Below are positions 8,686 through 15,431 of a DNA stretch of 64,000 bases, piece after piece (the first letter of the stretch is position 1; every line of letters begins with the position of its first letter). The notes below the pieces were generated by a model, which had not been told where the DNA came from, made no database searches, and saw nothing but the letters and a program-made list of their open reading frames with translations. The stretch is from JAICYJ01 sp038212095 (GTDB lineage Bacteria; Actinomycetota; Thermoleophilia; Gaiellales; JAICJC01), in the NCBI GenBank assembly GCA_038212095.1, contig JBBQUW010000008.1, positions 1-64,000 of the forward strand, given 5' to 3'. Both the position numbers and the translations under genes were made by a program.

Positions 8686-10620
8686 TTATCGACAGTGGTC
8701 AGGATGTGGTCGCGGTGGCGGCACGTCCAGCGCGGGATTCCGCTCGAAGAACCCGACGGGCTTGAGCGTGAACCCGGCCGTGGCCACCGGCATGACCGGC
8801 CAGTCCTCGGGCCGCGGCACGTGATGATGGCCGAACGTATACCAGACGACGATGTCGCGGTCATCGATCGGCCTGTCGGCGCTCGTCCACTCCGGCAGCC
8901 CGGCTCCGCCCGGATGCAGGTTGGGGTACTCGCCGGCCGCGTAGCGCTCGTCCGGCCGGTAGGGCGTCACCCACAGATGCTCGCGGATGAACCCCGCCCG
9001 CTTGCTGACCGGCGCGTCCGGCTGCGCAAACGGGAAAGTCGTCTCGCCCGGCAACAGCCGGTAGCCGACCGGTTCGCCCAAGCGGTGTCGCACGCCGGGG
9101 TTGACCACTTCCCACCAGCGCGCCGAGGCCGAGTCGACCCGTCGCTTTGCCGCCTGCTCGGTCAGCAGCCGCATGCGGCGGGGGCGAAAGGCGTTGCCGT
9201 AGGGATTGCCATCGCCCGGCGGAAGCGACTCCGTCCACACCTCGTCGACCGAGTTGTCCGACCCGTCAACATCGAAGTCCAGCCGCATGTTGAAGAAGTG
9301 CTGATGCACCATCGCGTTCAGCCCCGGCGCCACCAGCGTGCCGTGGGCGGGCCGCTCGCCGGGCGCCACAGCGCCGGTCGAGAGCACGCCCGTTAGCTTC
9401 ACCTCGAACGCGATCGTGCCGTCCTGATAGAGGTACCAGAAGAAGCCGTAGTCGTAATTGCCGATGGCCGAGAACGACGAGATCACGAGCCGACGCGAGC
9501 GGCGCACCTCTCCCGATCCGTCCCGCCACTCGATGTGGCGCCACAGCACGCCAACGTCCTCCTCGTGGATGCAGATCGCGTTTGGGATCGGCACCGGGTC
9601 GCCGGCTGCGTCCGAGACGACGGCGTCCAGGTATGCGATCTCGCCCAGGCAGTCGCATCCTCGCGTGAGCGACGAGGCGGCGATGCCAACGCCGTTCTCG
9701 CCGCCGTCGAAGGCGTTCTTGAAGTAGTGGGTGGGGCTGGGGTCGCCGTAGGGCACCACCATCTCGGAGAGCGAGGCGCGGTGCAGGATCGAGCGCAGCC
9801 GACCGCCGTCGTGATAGCCCAGACGATGCAGCACCAGACCCTCACGGGGGGTGAAGCCGACGTGCACCTGCCAGCGCTGCCAGCTCAGCACCCGGCCCTC
9901 GAGCGTGAACCCGGCACCGTCGGGCTGCGTGATCTCGAGCGCGGCGATGTCGTCGCGCAGTGGGCCGGCCGCAGCCACATCGAAGTTGCCGCTCTCGGCC
10001 GGGATCGGCACCACGCCGTGGTCGTCGACCCGCAGCACTTCGAGCGTGTTCAGGTCGACCAGTGCAATCAGGCCGTCCACGGGGTGCGCCCACTCGCTGT
10101 CGCCAGGATGCGGCCTGATGAACGCCACCGCCCGGCACAGCCGTTGGCCAGTCTCGTCCTGCGGTCCGAAGTGCCCGGCTGGCCACGCGTCCACCTGCAC
10201 GGTGTCGAAGTCGGTCACGCCGCGTCGGCCGAGCGCAGCCTGGAACTCGGGATGCAGCCGCACCAGCTCCTCGGCCTCCATCAGCTCGGACACCACCGCC
10301 ATCGGCTGGATGTCGTCACGCACCTGCCACCGCTCCACAGACTGCCCGTCGAGCGAGACCAGCGCCTCCACGGTGCGCTGCGCCGCACGGTCGAGGATCA
10401 CCAGCTCGGCGCGGCGTTCGGGCGCCGGCGCGCCGTCAACCCACGCCTGGAGCGCGTGCTTGTCGGGCTCGGCCAGGCTGATCGTGATGAAACGTACGTC
10501 CCCGCTGAGCGCCTCGAACCGGGACTGATCGCGGATGATCCTGGTGCAATCGGCCACCTCGCCCGGCGACAGCGGATCGAGCGGATGAGCGGCGGTCGCG
10601 CGCGCTTGTGTTTCCCTCAT
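8686..10620 (-). CDS. Copper-containing primary amine oxidase
   Basis: 644 residues, the typical size. The enzyme oxidises primary amines to aldehydes, releasing NH3 and H2O2, using a topaquinone made from an active-site Tyr. That Tyr is in the N-Y-D-Y motif at 388-391 (precursor Tyr389). Asp305 in NAFDGGENG is the catalytic base. The copper ligands are His439 and His441 (VHQHFF), plus a third His in the C-terminal GHHHVPRPEDWPVMP block. No signal peptide is seen, so it is probably cytoplasmic. The ATG at 10620 is chosen because homology-like sequence begins there; an upstream in-frame extension would run across the shared promoter. First gene of the leftward group. Confidence 0.93.
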   Translation of the reverse strand: MRETQARATAAHPLDPLSPGEVADCTRIIRDQSRFEALSGDVRFITISLAEPDKHALQAWVDGAPAPERRAELVILDRAAQRTVEALVSLDGQSVERWQVRDDIQPMAVVSELMEAEELVRLHPEFQAALGRRGVTDFDTVQVDAWPAGHFGPQDETGQRLCRAVAFIRPHPGDSEWAHPVDGLIALVDLNTLEVLRVDDHGVVPIPAESGNFDVAAAGPLRDDIAALEITQPDGAGFTLEGRVLSWQRWQVHVGFTPREGLVLHRLGYHDGGRLRSILHRASLSEMVVPYGDPSPTHYFKNAFDGGENGVGIAASSLTRGCDCLGEIAYLDAVVSDAAGDPVPIPNAICIHEEDVGVLWRHIEWRDGSGEVRRSRRLVISSFSAIGNYDYGFFWYLYQDGTIAFEVKLTGVLSTGAVAPGERPAHGTLVAPGLNAMVHQHFFNMRLDFDVDGSDNSVDEVWTESLPPGDGNPYGNAFRPRRMRLLTEQAAKRRVDSASARWWEVVNPGVRHRLGEPVGYRLLPGETTFPFAQPDAPVSKRAGFIREHLWVTPYRPDERYAAGEYPNLHPGGAGLPEWTSADRPIDDRDIVVWYTFGHHHVPRPEDWPVMPVATAGFTLKPVGFFERNPALDVPPPRPHPDHCR

Positions 10621-10634
10621 ACGTCTCGTAGTAT
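10606..10634 (+). promoter_or_regulatory. Sigma-70-type promoter for sugar ABC operon
   Basis: TTGTGT at 10606-10611 and TAGTAT at 10629-10634 are separated by exactly 17 bases. Transcription would start near 10641, about 40 bases before the binding-protein gene. The -35 lies inside the first codons of the divergent amine oxidase gene. Prediction from sequence only. Confidence 0.55.
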
Positions 10635-10649
10635 GGCGAACCGTTCGCC
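10635..10649. promoter_or_regulatory. Inverted repeat, candidate operator
   Basis: GGCGAAC-C-GTTCGCC is a perfect 7-bp inverted repeat around one central base. It begins directly after the -10 box and covers the predicted transcription start, in the short gap between the divergent amine oxidase and binding-protein genes. That position suits a repressor controlling one or both operons. No regulator gene lies next to it. Confidence 0.5.
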
Positions 10650-10679
10650 GACGCGAGCGGCAACTGCAGGAGGACGATC

Positions 10680-11984
10680 GTGGTGAATGGATCGAAGCGT
10701 GCGGTACTGCTTGCGGTGGCTGCACTCGGGCTTTCGGCTGTTGCCGCATCGTGCGGCGGCTCCAGTGGCAGCGACAGCAGCGGTTCTGGTGGCGGCGGCT
10801 CCAGCGAATCGATTCGCGGCCAGACGATCACGGTGCTCGTCCCCTACAAGACGCCGCAGAGCTTGCTCGACCAGTTCACCGCGCAGACGGGCGTCAAGGT
10901 CAACTACGTGGTCACGGGCTGGGATGCCACTCACACGAAGCTGCTGGTGGCAAACCAGGCCCAGGAGTACGTCGCCGACGTGGCCGAGTTCGACTGGTCC
11001 TTCACCGGCCAGTTCGCCGGCGCCGGCTGGGTCGAGCCACTCGACAACCTGCTGCCCGCCGCGACGCTGGCCGACCTCAAGAGCACCGACGCCGCGTTCA
11101 TGTCCGGCGGAAAGACGTACGCCGCCTGCTACTCCAACGACTTCCGCGTCTCGATGTACAACACCAAGATGTTCGCCAAGGCGGGCATCACGCAGTTCCC
11201 CCAGACGCTGGCCGAGCTGGGGGTGGACGCCCAGAAGCTGAAGGACTCGGGCGTCCAGTACCCGCTCTCGATCCCGATGGCTGCCACCGAGGGCGGCGTG
11301 ACGCCCTGGTACCTGCTGACGCTGGCGATGGGCGGGCAGCTGTTTGACACCAACCAGAAGCCGGTGTTCCAGGACGCCAGCTCGGCCGGCTACAAGGCGC
11401 TGCAGTGGGAGGTGGACGCGATCAAGAAGGGCTGGGTCTCGCCCGGATCCGTCTCGCTCAACGACGACGTCGCGTTCAACGACTTCACCGCCGGCAAGAC
11501 GGCGATGGTGCTGGCGACCGGACCGGGCAACATGCCCACGGCCAACGATCCCAGCCAGTCGAGCATCGCCGGCGACGCCGCGATCGGCCTGGTGCCGGGC
11601 ACCACCGGACCGGGCGGCTCGTTCGGCCTTCCGGAGGGGCTCTCGATCCCGGTCACCGCCAAGCACAAGGCGGCCGCCGCGGCGTTCATCGCCTGGTGGG
11701 AGAAGCCGGCCAACGCGATCGCGATCTACAAGCCGCAGGGCAGCCTGCCCTGCGGCTCGTCGACGCTGAAGCAGATGGCGGCCAGCGGCGCACTCCAGGG
11801 CGGCGACATCGTCAACCAAGAGCTGCCGCACGTCGGGCCGCTCTTTCCCGCCGGAGCACCGATCTGGTATTCACAGTTCAGCTCCGACGCACAGGGCCTG
11901 CTGAACGCCGCCGTCAAGGGCGATATGAGCGTGGCCGACGCGCTCAACCAGCTTGCCGCTAAGGCGTCAGCGCGAACGCAGTAA
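10680..11984 (+). CDS. Carbohydrate ABC transporter substrate-binding lipoprotein
   Basis: 434 residues, the size of family-1 sugar-binding proteins. The N-terminus is a lipoprotein signal ending in a Cys (LSAVAASC) followed by a Gly/Ser-rich linker, so the mature protein would be tethered outside the membrane. The body has the ITVLVPY first strand and the WWEKPAN and FPAGAPIWY segments of extracellular solute-binding family 1. AGGAGGA at 10668-10674 serves the GTG at 10680 or the adjacent GTG at 10683. First gene of a binding protein-permease-permease-ATPase operon. The ligand is unknown, but neighbours suggest an oligosaccharide or glycoside. Confidence 0.9.
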   Translation: MVNGSKRAVLLAVAALGLSAVAASCGGSSGSDSSGSGGGGSSESIRGQTITVLVPYKTPQSLLDQFTAQTGVKVNYVVTGWDATHTKLLVANQAQEYVADVAEFDWSFTGQFAGAGWVEPLDNLLPAATLADLKSTDAAFMSGGKTYAACYSNDFRVSMYNTKMFAKAGITQFPQTLAELGVDAQKLKDSGVQYPLSIPMAATEGGVTPWYLLTLAMGGQLFDTNQKPVFQDASSAGYKALQWEVDAIKKGWVSPGSVSLNDDVAFNDFTAGKTAMVLATGPGNMPTANDPSQSSIAGDAAIGLVPGTTGPGGSFGLPEGLSIPVTAKHKAAAAAFIAWWEKPANAIAIYKPQGSLPCGSSTLKQMAASGALQGGDIVNQELPHVGPLFPAGAPIWYSQFSSDAQGLLNAAVKGDMSVADALNQLAAKASARTQ

Positions 11985-11996
11985 CGGTGTGACCGG

Positions 11997-12914
11997 TTGA
12001 TCGATCGGGTGAGGACGAGGTGGAACCGCACGGACGGCGACCGAGCCGCCCGCGAGACCCAGATCCTGGGGTGGATCCTGGTGCTGCCGGCGATGGCGTC
12101 GGTGATAGCGCTGGTGCTGTACCCGATGTGGAGCGGTTTCCAGCAGAGCCGCCAGTCGGGCGGTTTCTTGTTCGGCGAGAAGCCGGGCGGGGTCGGCTGG
12201 CGCAACTACCACGACGTGATCAACGACCCGGTTGCCCGCGATGCGATGCGCCACACAGTCGAGTACGTGCTGCTGGCCGTCTCGCTGGAGCTGGTGCTGG
12301 GGCTGTTCGTGGCCGTCACCCTGCACCGCGTGTTCCGGGGCCGCGGCATCGTGCTTGCCCTGCTGATCCTGCCCTGGGCGCTTCCCTCGGTGGTGTCCGG
12401 CGTGCTCTGGAAGCGCGTCTTCGACCCGGATACTGGACTGCTGAACAGCGTCCTGTTGCGGCTGCACGTGATCTCCCATCCCCATCTGTGGGTCGCTTCC
12501 GGCCGGGGAGCGATCGTGTACATCACGCTGGTGCATGTGTGGGGCGTGCTGCCGCTGATCAGCCTGGTCTTTCTGGCGGGGCTGCAGAGCATCCCCGACG
12601 AGGTCTACAGCGCCTCCGCGGTGGACGGCGCCGGGCCGCTGCGCCAGTTCCGCCACATCACGCTGCCGCTGCTTCGCCCCTCGATGGCGATCGCGCTGAC
12701 GGTGGGCACGCTGCTGGCGATCAGCATCTTCGACGAGATCTACGTGCTGAACGGCACCGCGCTGAACACGCGCTCGATCCTGATCCAGGTCTACAACACC
12801 ACCTTCGTGCAGGCTGACTTCGCACACGGCACCGCGCTCGCATTCCTGCTGGCCGGCGTGACGGCGCTGTTCGGCGTGCTGTACGCGCTGGCGCTGCGTA
12901 GGTCAACGGTATGA
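11997..12914 (+). CDS. Sugar ABC transporter permease, MalF/UgpA type
   Basis: About 305 residues with six predicted membrane helices. The cytoplasmic EAA-type loop that contacts the ATPase is visible as DEVYSASAVDGAGPLRQFRHITLPLL. A short N-terminal cytoplasmic tail precedes WILVLPAMASVIALVLYP. The start is uncertain: TTG at 11997 or GTG at 12009, neither with a strong ribosome-binding site. The stop overlaps the ATG of the second permease (ATGA), showing translational coupling within the importer operon. Confidence 0.9.
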   Translation: MIDRVRTRWNRTDGDRAARETQILGWILVLPAMASVIALVLYPMWSGFQQSRQSGGFLFGEKPGGVGWRNYHDVINDPVARDAMRHTVEYVLLAVSLELVLGLFVAVTLHRVFRGRGIVLALLILPWALPSVVSGVLWKRVFDPDTGLLNSVLLRLHVISHPHLWVASGRGAIVYITLVHVWGVLPLISLVFLAGLQSIPDEVYSASAVDGAGPLRQFRHITLPLLRPSMAIALTVGTLLAISIFDEIYVLNGTALNTRSILIQVYNTTFVQADFAHGTALAFLLAGVTALFGVLYALALRRSTV

Positions 12915-13768
12915 GCTCGCTCGGCTGGCGCGTTGCCAAGCTGCTCGCGATCCTCGTGATCGTGGCATGGTCGGTGGCACCGATCGTGCTCGGCATCTCG
13001 ACCAGCATCTCGACCCAGCGGGAGGTGAACGCCGCGCCGGCGCGGATCGTGCCGCACGACCCGACGCTGACCGCCTACCGTGGGCTGCTGGAGGGAACCA
13101 GCAACCAGCGTGCCGGCGGCACCGTCTCGGAGAAGGGCACGTTCCTGCGATCGATGGAGAACAGCACCGTGCTGGCGCTGGTCTCGACCGCCGTCATCCT
13201 CGTCTTCGCCACGATGGCGGCCTACGCGTTCGGGCGGCTGCGGTTCCGCTTCGGCGGCGCGCTGTTCGCGGTGCTGGTGGGAACGCTGATCGTGCCCATC
13301 TTCGTGGTCGTGATCGCGCTGTTCAAGCTGATGGCCGAGACGCACCTGATTGACACCAAGCGCGGCCTGGTGGCGGTGTTCGTCTCGACCCTGACACCGC
13401 TCGCCACCTGGCTGCTCTACACGCAGGTGCGCGAGATGCCGACCGAGCCCGAGGAGGCCGCGCTGATCGACGGCTGCCGCCGCTGGCAGGCGTTCGTGCG
13501 GGTTGTGGTGCCCCAGATGAGCTCGGGTATCGCCGCCGTGGCTGCGATCCTGGTGCTCTCGGTGTGGGGCGAGTTCCTGATCCCGCTGCTGCTCACGTCG
13601 ACCATGAACGCGAAGCCGGTAACGGTGCAGATCACCGAGTACGTTGGCAAGTACACCACCAACTATCCGATCCTGGCCGCGGCCGGCGTGCTGGCGCTGA
13701 TCCCGCCCGCCCTGCTCGCGCTGGCCCTGAACAAGCGCATCACCGGCATGCTGGCGGGGTCGACATGA
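12911..13768 (+). CDS. Sugar ABC transporter permease, MalG/UgpE type
   Basis: 285 residues with six predicted membrane helices, the partner of the preceding permease. The EAA loop is EEAALIDGCRRWQAFVRVVVPQM. The periplasmic-side loop after the first helix (about residues 35-75) is longish, as in MalG-type subunits. The ATG overlaps the upstream stop, and the gene's own stop overlaps the ATPase start (ATGA at both ends). Substrate specificity is set by the binding protein and is not known. Confidence 0.92.
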   Translation: MSSLGWRVAKLLAILVIVAWSVAPIVLGISTSISTQREVNAAPARIVPHDPTLTAYRGLLEGTSNQRAGGTVSEKGTFLRSMENSTVLALVSTAVILVFATMAAYAFGRLRFRFGGALFAVLVGTLIVPIFVVVIALFKLMAETHLIDTKRGLVAVFVSTLTPLATWLLYTQVREMPTEPEEAALIDGCRRWQAFVRVVVPQMSSGIAAVAAILVLSVWGEFLIPLLLTSTMNAKPVTVQITEYVGKYTTNYPILAAAGVLALIPPALLALALNKRITGMLAGST

Positions 13769-14865
13769 GCGGTACCATCAGCCTCGAGTCTGTCTCGAAG
13801 CAGTTTCCCGGCGGCGTGCTGGCGGTGGACAACCTCAGCCTCGAGGTCGAGCCGGGCGAGTTCCTGGTTCTGGTCGGCCCGTCCGGCTGCGGCAAGACGA
13901 CGGCACTGCGGATGGTGGCCGGGCTGGAGCCTGTCAGCGGCGGCCAGATCCGGATCAATGACCGCATCGTCACCCGCCTGCCGCCCCGCGATCGCGACAT
14001 CGCGATGGTGTTCCAGAACTACGCGCTCTACGCGCACATGTCCGTGCGCGCCAACATGGGCTTCGGGCTGAAGATGTCGCGTGTCCCGAAGAAGGAGATC
14101 CAATCCCGGGTGGACGAGGCGGCCGCCATGCTCGGCCTCACCGACCTGCTCGACCGCAAGCCGCGCCAGCTGTCCGGCGGGCAGCGACAGCGGGTGGCGA
14201 TGGGCCGCGCGATCGTGCGCGAGCCGGCGGCCTTCCTGATGGACGAGCCGCTCTCAAACCTCGACGCCAAGCTGCGAGTGGAGATGCGGGGCGAGATCAT
14301 CCGCGTGCAGCGGCGGATCGCGGCGCCCACGCTGTACGTCACCCACGATCAGACCGAGGCGATGACGATGGGCGACCGGGTCGCGATTCTGCGCGACGGC
14401 GTTCTGCAGCAGCTGGGCACGCCGGACGAGGTCTACGACCACCCGGTGAACGCGTTCGTGGCCGGCTTCATCGGCTCCCCGGCGATGAACCTGGTGCCGG
14501 CGCGGCTGGAGTCCACCGCCGGCGATCTGATGGTGCTGTTTGGCAGCAGCACACTCTCCGTGCCCGGGCGCGTACGTGAGCGGCTACCGCGGTTGGCCGA
14601 GTTCGCCGGCAAGCCGATCACGCTCGGCATCCGCCCCGAGGACTTCACCCCGCCCGAGCGCGGCGATGGCCTGATCGAGGTCACCGTCGACCGGGTCGAG
14701 TCGCTTGGCTCCGAGCTGGTGGCCTACCTCGACGCCGGTACCGGCGCGCCGTTGACGGCGCGGCTGGAACGGCGGCTGACGCTGGAGACGGGCCAACCGG
14801 CTCAGCTCGCGGTCGATCTCAACCGGCTCTACTTCTTCGACCCGGACGGCGGCGCGGCGATCTGA
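13765..14865 (+). CDS. Sugar ABC transporter ATP-binding protein, MalK/UgpC type
   Basis: 366 residues. Walker A is GPSGCGKTT (near residue 37), the signature is LSGGQRQRVAMGRA, Walker B ends in FLMDEP, and the switch His lies in VTHDQTEAM. The C-terminal 130 residues form the MalK-type OB/TOBE regulatory region (LGIRPEDF). Such ATPases power family-1 carbohydrate importers and sometimes serve several of them. It is the last gene of the operon, and the repeat array begins directly after its stop. Confidence 0.95.
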   Translation: MSGTISLESVSKQFPGGVLAVDNLSLEVEPGEFLVLVGPSGCGKTTALRMVAGLEPVSGGQIRINDRIVTRLPPRDRDIAMVFQNYALYAHMSVRANMGFGLKMSRVPKKEIQSRVDEAAAMLGLTDLLDRKPRQLSGGQRQRVAMGRAIVREPAAFLMDEPLSNLDAKLRVEMRGEIIRVQRRIAAPTLYVTHDQTEAMTMGDRVAILRDGVLQQLGTPDEVYDHPVNAFVAGFIGSPAMNLVPARLESTAGDLMVLFGSSTLSVPGRVRERLPRLAEFAGKPITLGIRPEDFTPPERGDGLIEVTVDRVESLGSELVAYLDAGTGAPLTARLERRLTLETGQPAQLAVDLNRLYFFDPDGGAAI

Positions 14866-14979
14866 GTGCGGTGCTCGTGTGCTTCGGTGCCTGGCACCAT
14901 CGGCACGGGCGGGCGTTTCCCGCTTGCTCGATCGTGCCAGGCACCGGCCTTTCGGCCGTTGCCCAAGTGCGGCGCTCGT

Positions 14980-15107
14980 GTGCTTCGGTGCCTGGCAACG
15001 CGGAACGCGGTGCCTGGCACCATCGAGCGGCAGCCTACGATCGCCCAAACACGGGCAGGTCTGTCCTGGCGCGGGCGGGCGTTTGCCGCTTGCTCGGTCG
15101 TAAGGCG
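14980..15107 (+). repeat. Long repeat unit, copy 1 (128 bp)
   Basis: Begins GTGCTTCGGTGCCTGGCAAC and ends CGGTCGTAAGGCG. It contains two 13-bp palindrome sites 22 bases apart, the first imperfect (ending CAAC), the second perfect. It differs from copy 2 by one substitution in the CAGCC(T/G)ACG segment and one indel in a GC run. Confidence 0.85.
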
Positions 15108-15191
15108 AAGACCGCCCATGTGCGGCGCTCCGGCCTTTCGGCCGTTGCCAGGCACGGTGGTAAGGCGTATACCGCCCATGTGCGGCGCTCC
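15101..15191 (+). repeat. Two 31-bp direct repeats, 60-bp period
   Basis: Copies at 15101-15131 and 15161-15191 share TAAGGCG, then three variable bases, then ACCGCCCATGTGCGGCGCTC. The first copy overlaps the tail of long unit 1. A CGGCC-TTTC-GGCCG hairpin and an imperfect 13-bp palindrome lie between them. Confidence 0.75.
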
Positions 15192-15192
15192 T

Positions 15193-15319
15193 GTGCTTCG
15201 GTGCCTGGCAACGCGGAACGCGGTGCCTGGCACCATCGAGCGGCAGCCGACGATCGCCCAAACACGGGCAGGTCTGTCCTGGCGCGGGGGGCGTTTGCCG
15301 CTTGCTCGGTCGTAAGGCG
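15193..15319 (+). repeat. Long repeat unit, copy 2 (127 bp)
   Basis: About 98% identical to the unit at 14980, starting 213 bases after it. Near identity over non-coding DNA suggests recent duplication or gene conversion. Confidence 0.85.
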
Positions 15320-15334
15320 CCGACCGCGGCGCCC

Positions 15335-15400
15335 GTGCGCTTCGGTGCCTGGCAACGCGGAACGCGGTGCCTGGCACCATCGAGCGGCAGCCGACGATCG
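15335..15400 (+). repeat. Long repeat unit, copy 3 (partial, 66 bp)
   Basis: Matches the first half of the long unit, including both palindromes, with one early substitution (GTGCGC for GTGCTT), and stops at CCGACGATCG. The sequence after it is unrelated to the rest of the unit and runs into the end of the mannosidase gene. Confidence 0.8.
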
Positions 15401-15431
15401 ACCACGCACCGGCATGCGCCCTGGCGCTGGC

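Larger units (their letters stand above)
14866..15431. repeat. Non-coding repeat array with GGTGCCWGGCACC palindromes
   Basis: A 566-bp stretch between two converging genes, built almost entirely of repeated pieces. Nine full or near matches to the 13-bp palindrome GGTGCCTGGCACC begin at about 14886, 14934 (A-centred), 14987, 15009, 15144, 15200, 15222, 15344 and 15366. Two nearly identical 127-128-bp units and a 66-bp partial unit carry most of them in pairs. CGGCC-TTTC-GGCCG hairpins occur at 14945-14958 and 15131-15144. Open frames cross the region on both strands, but unit length and divergence do not respect any one frame. No cas genes and no transposase are nearby. Function unknown; a structured RNA, a REP-like element or a recombination substrate are possible. 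Confidence 0.85.

Noticed and set aside
6723..8765. 680-codon rightward open frame opposite the GH4 and SDR genes
   Set aside because: The opposite strand holds two clear enzyme families with all motifs; this frame has no start signal or recognisable protein and is a high-GC antisense artefact.
9535..10686. Long rightward open frame opposite the amine oxidase
   Set aside because: Antisense to a gene with complete topaquinone and copper motifs; no ribosome-binding site or family pattern.
14866..15431. CRISPR array
   Set aside because: Repeats are short palindromes and long nested units without regular unique spacers; no cas genes are in the window.
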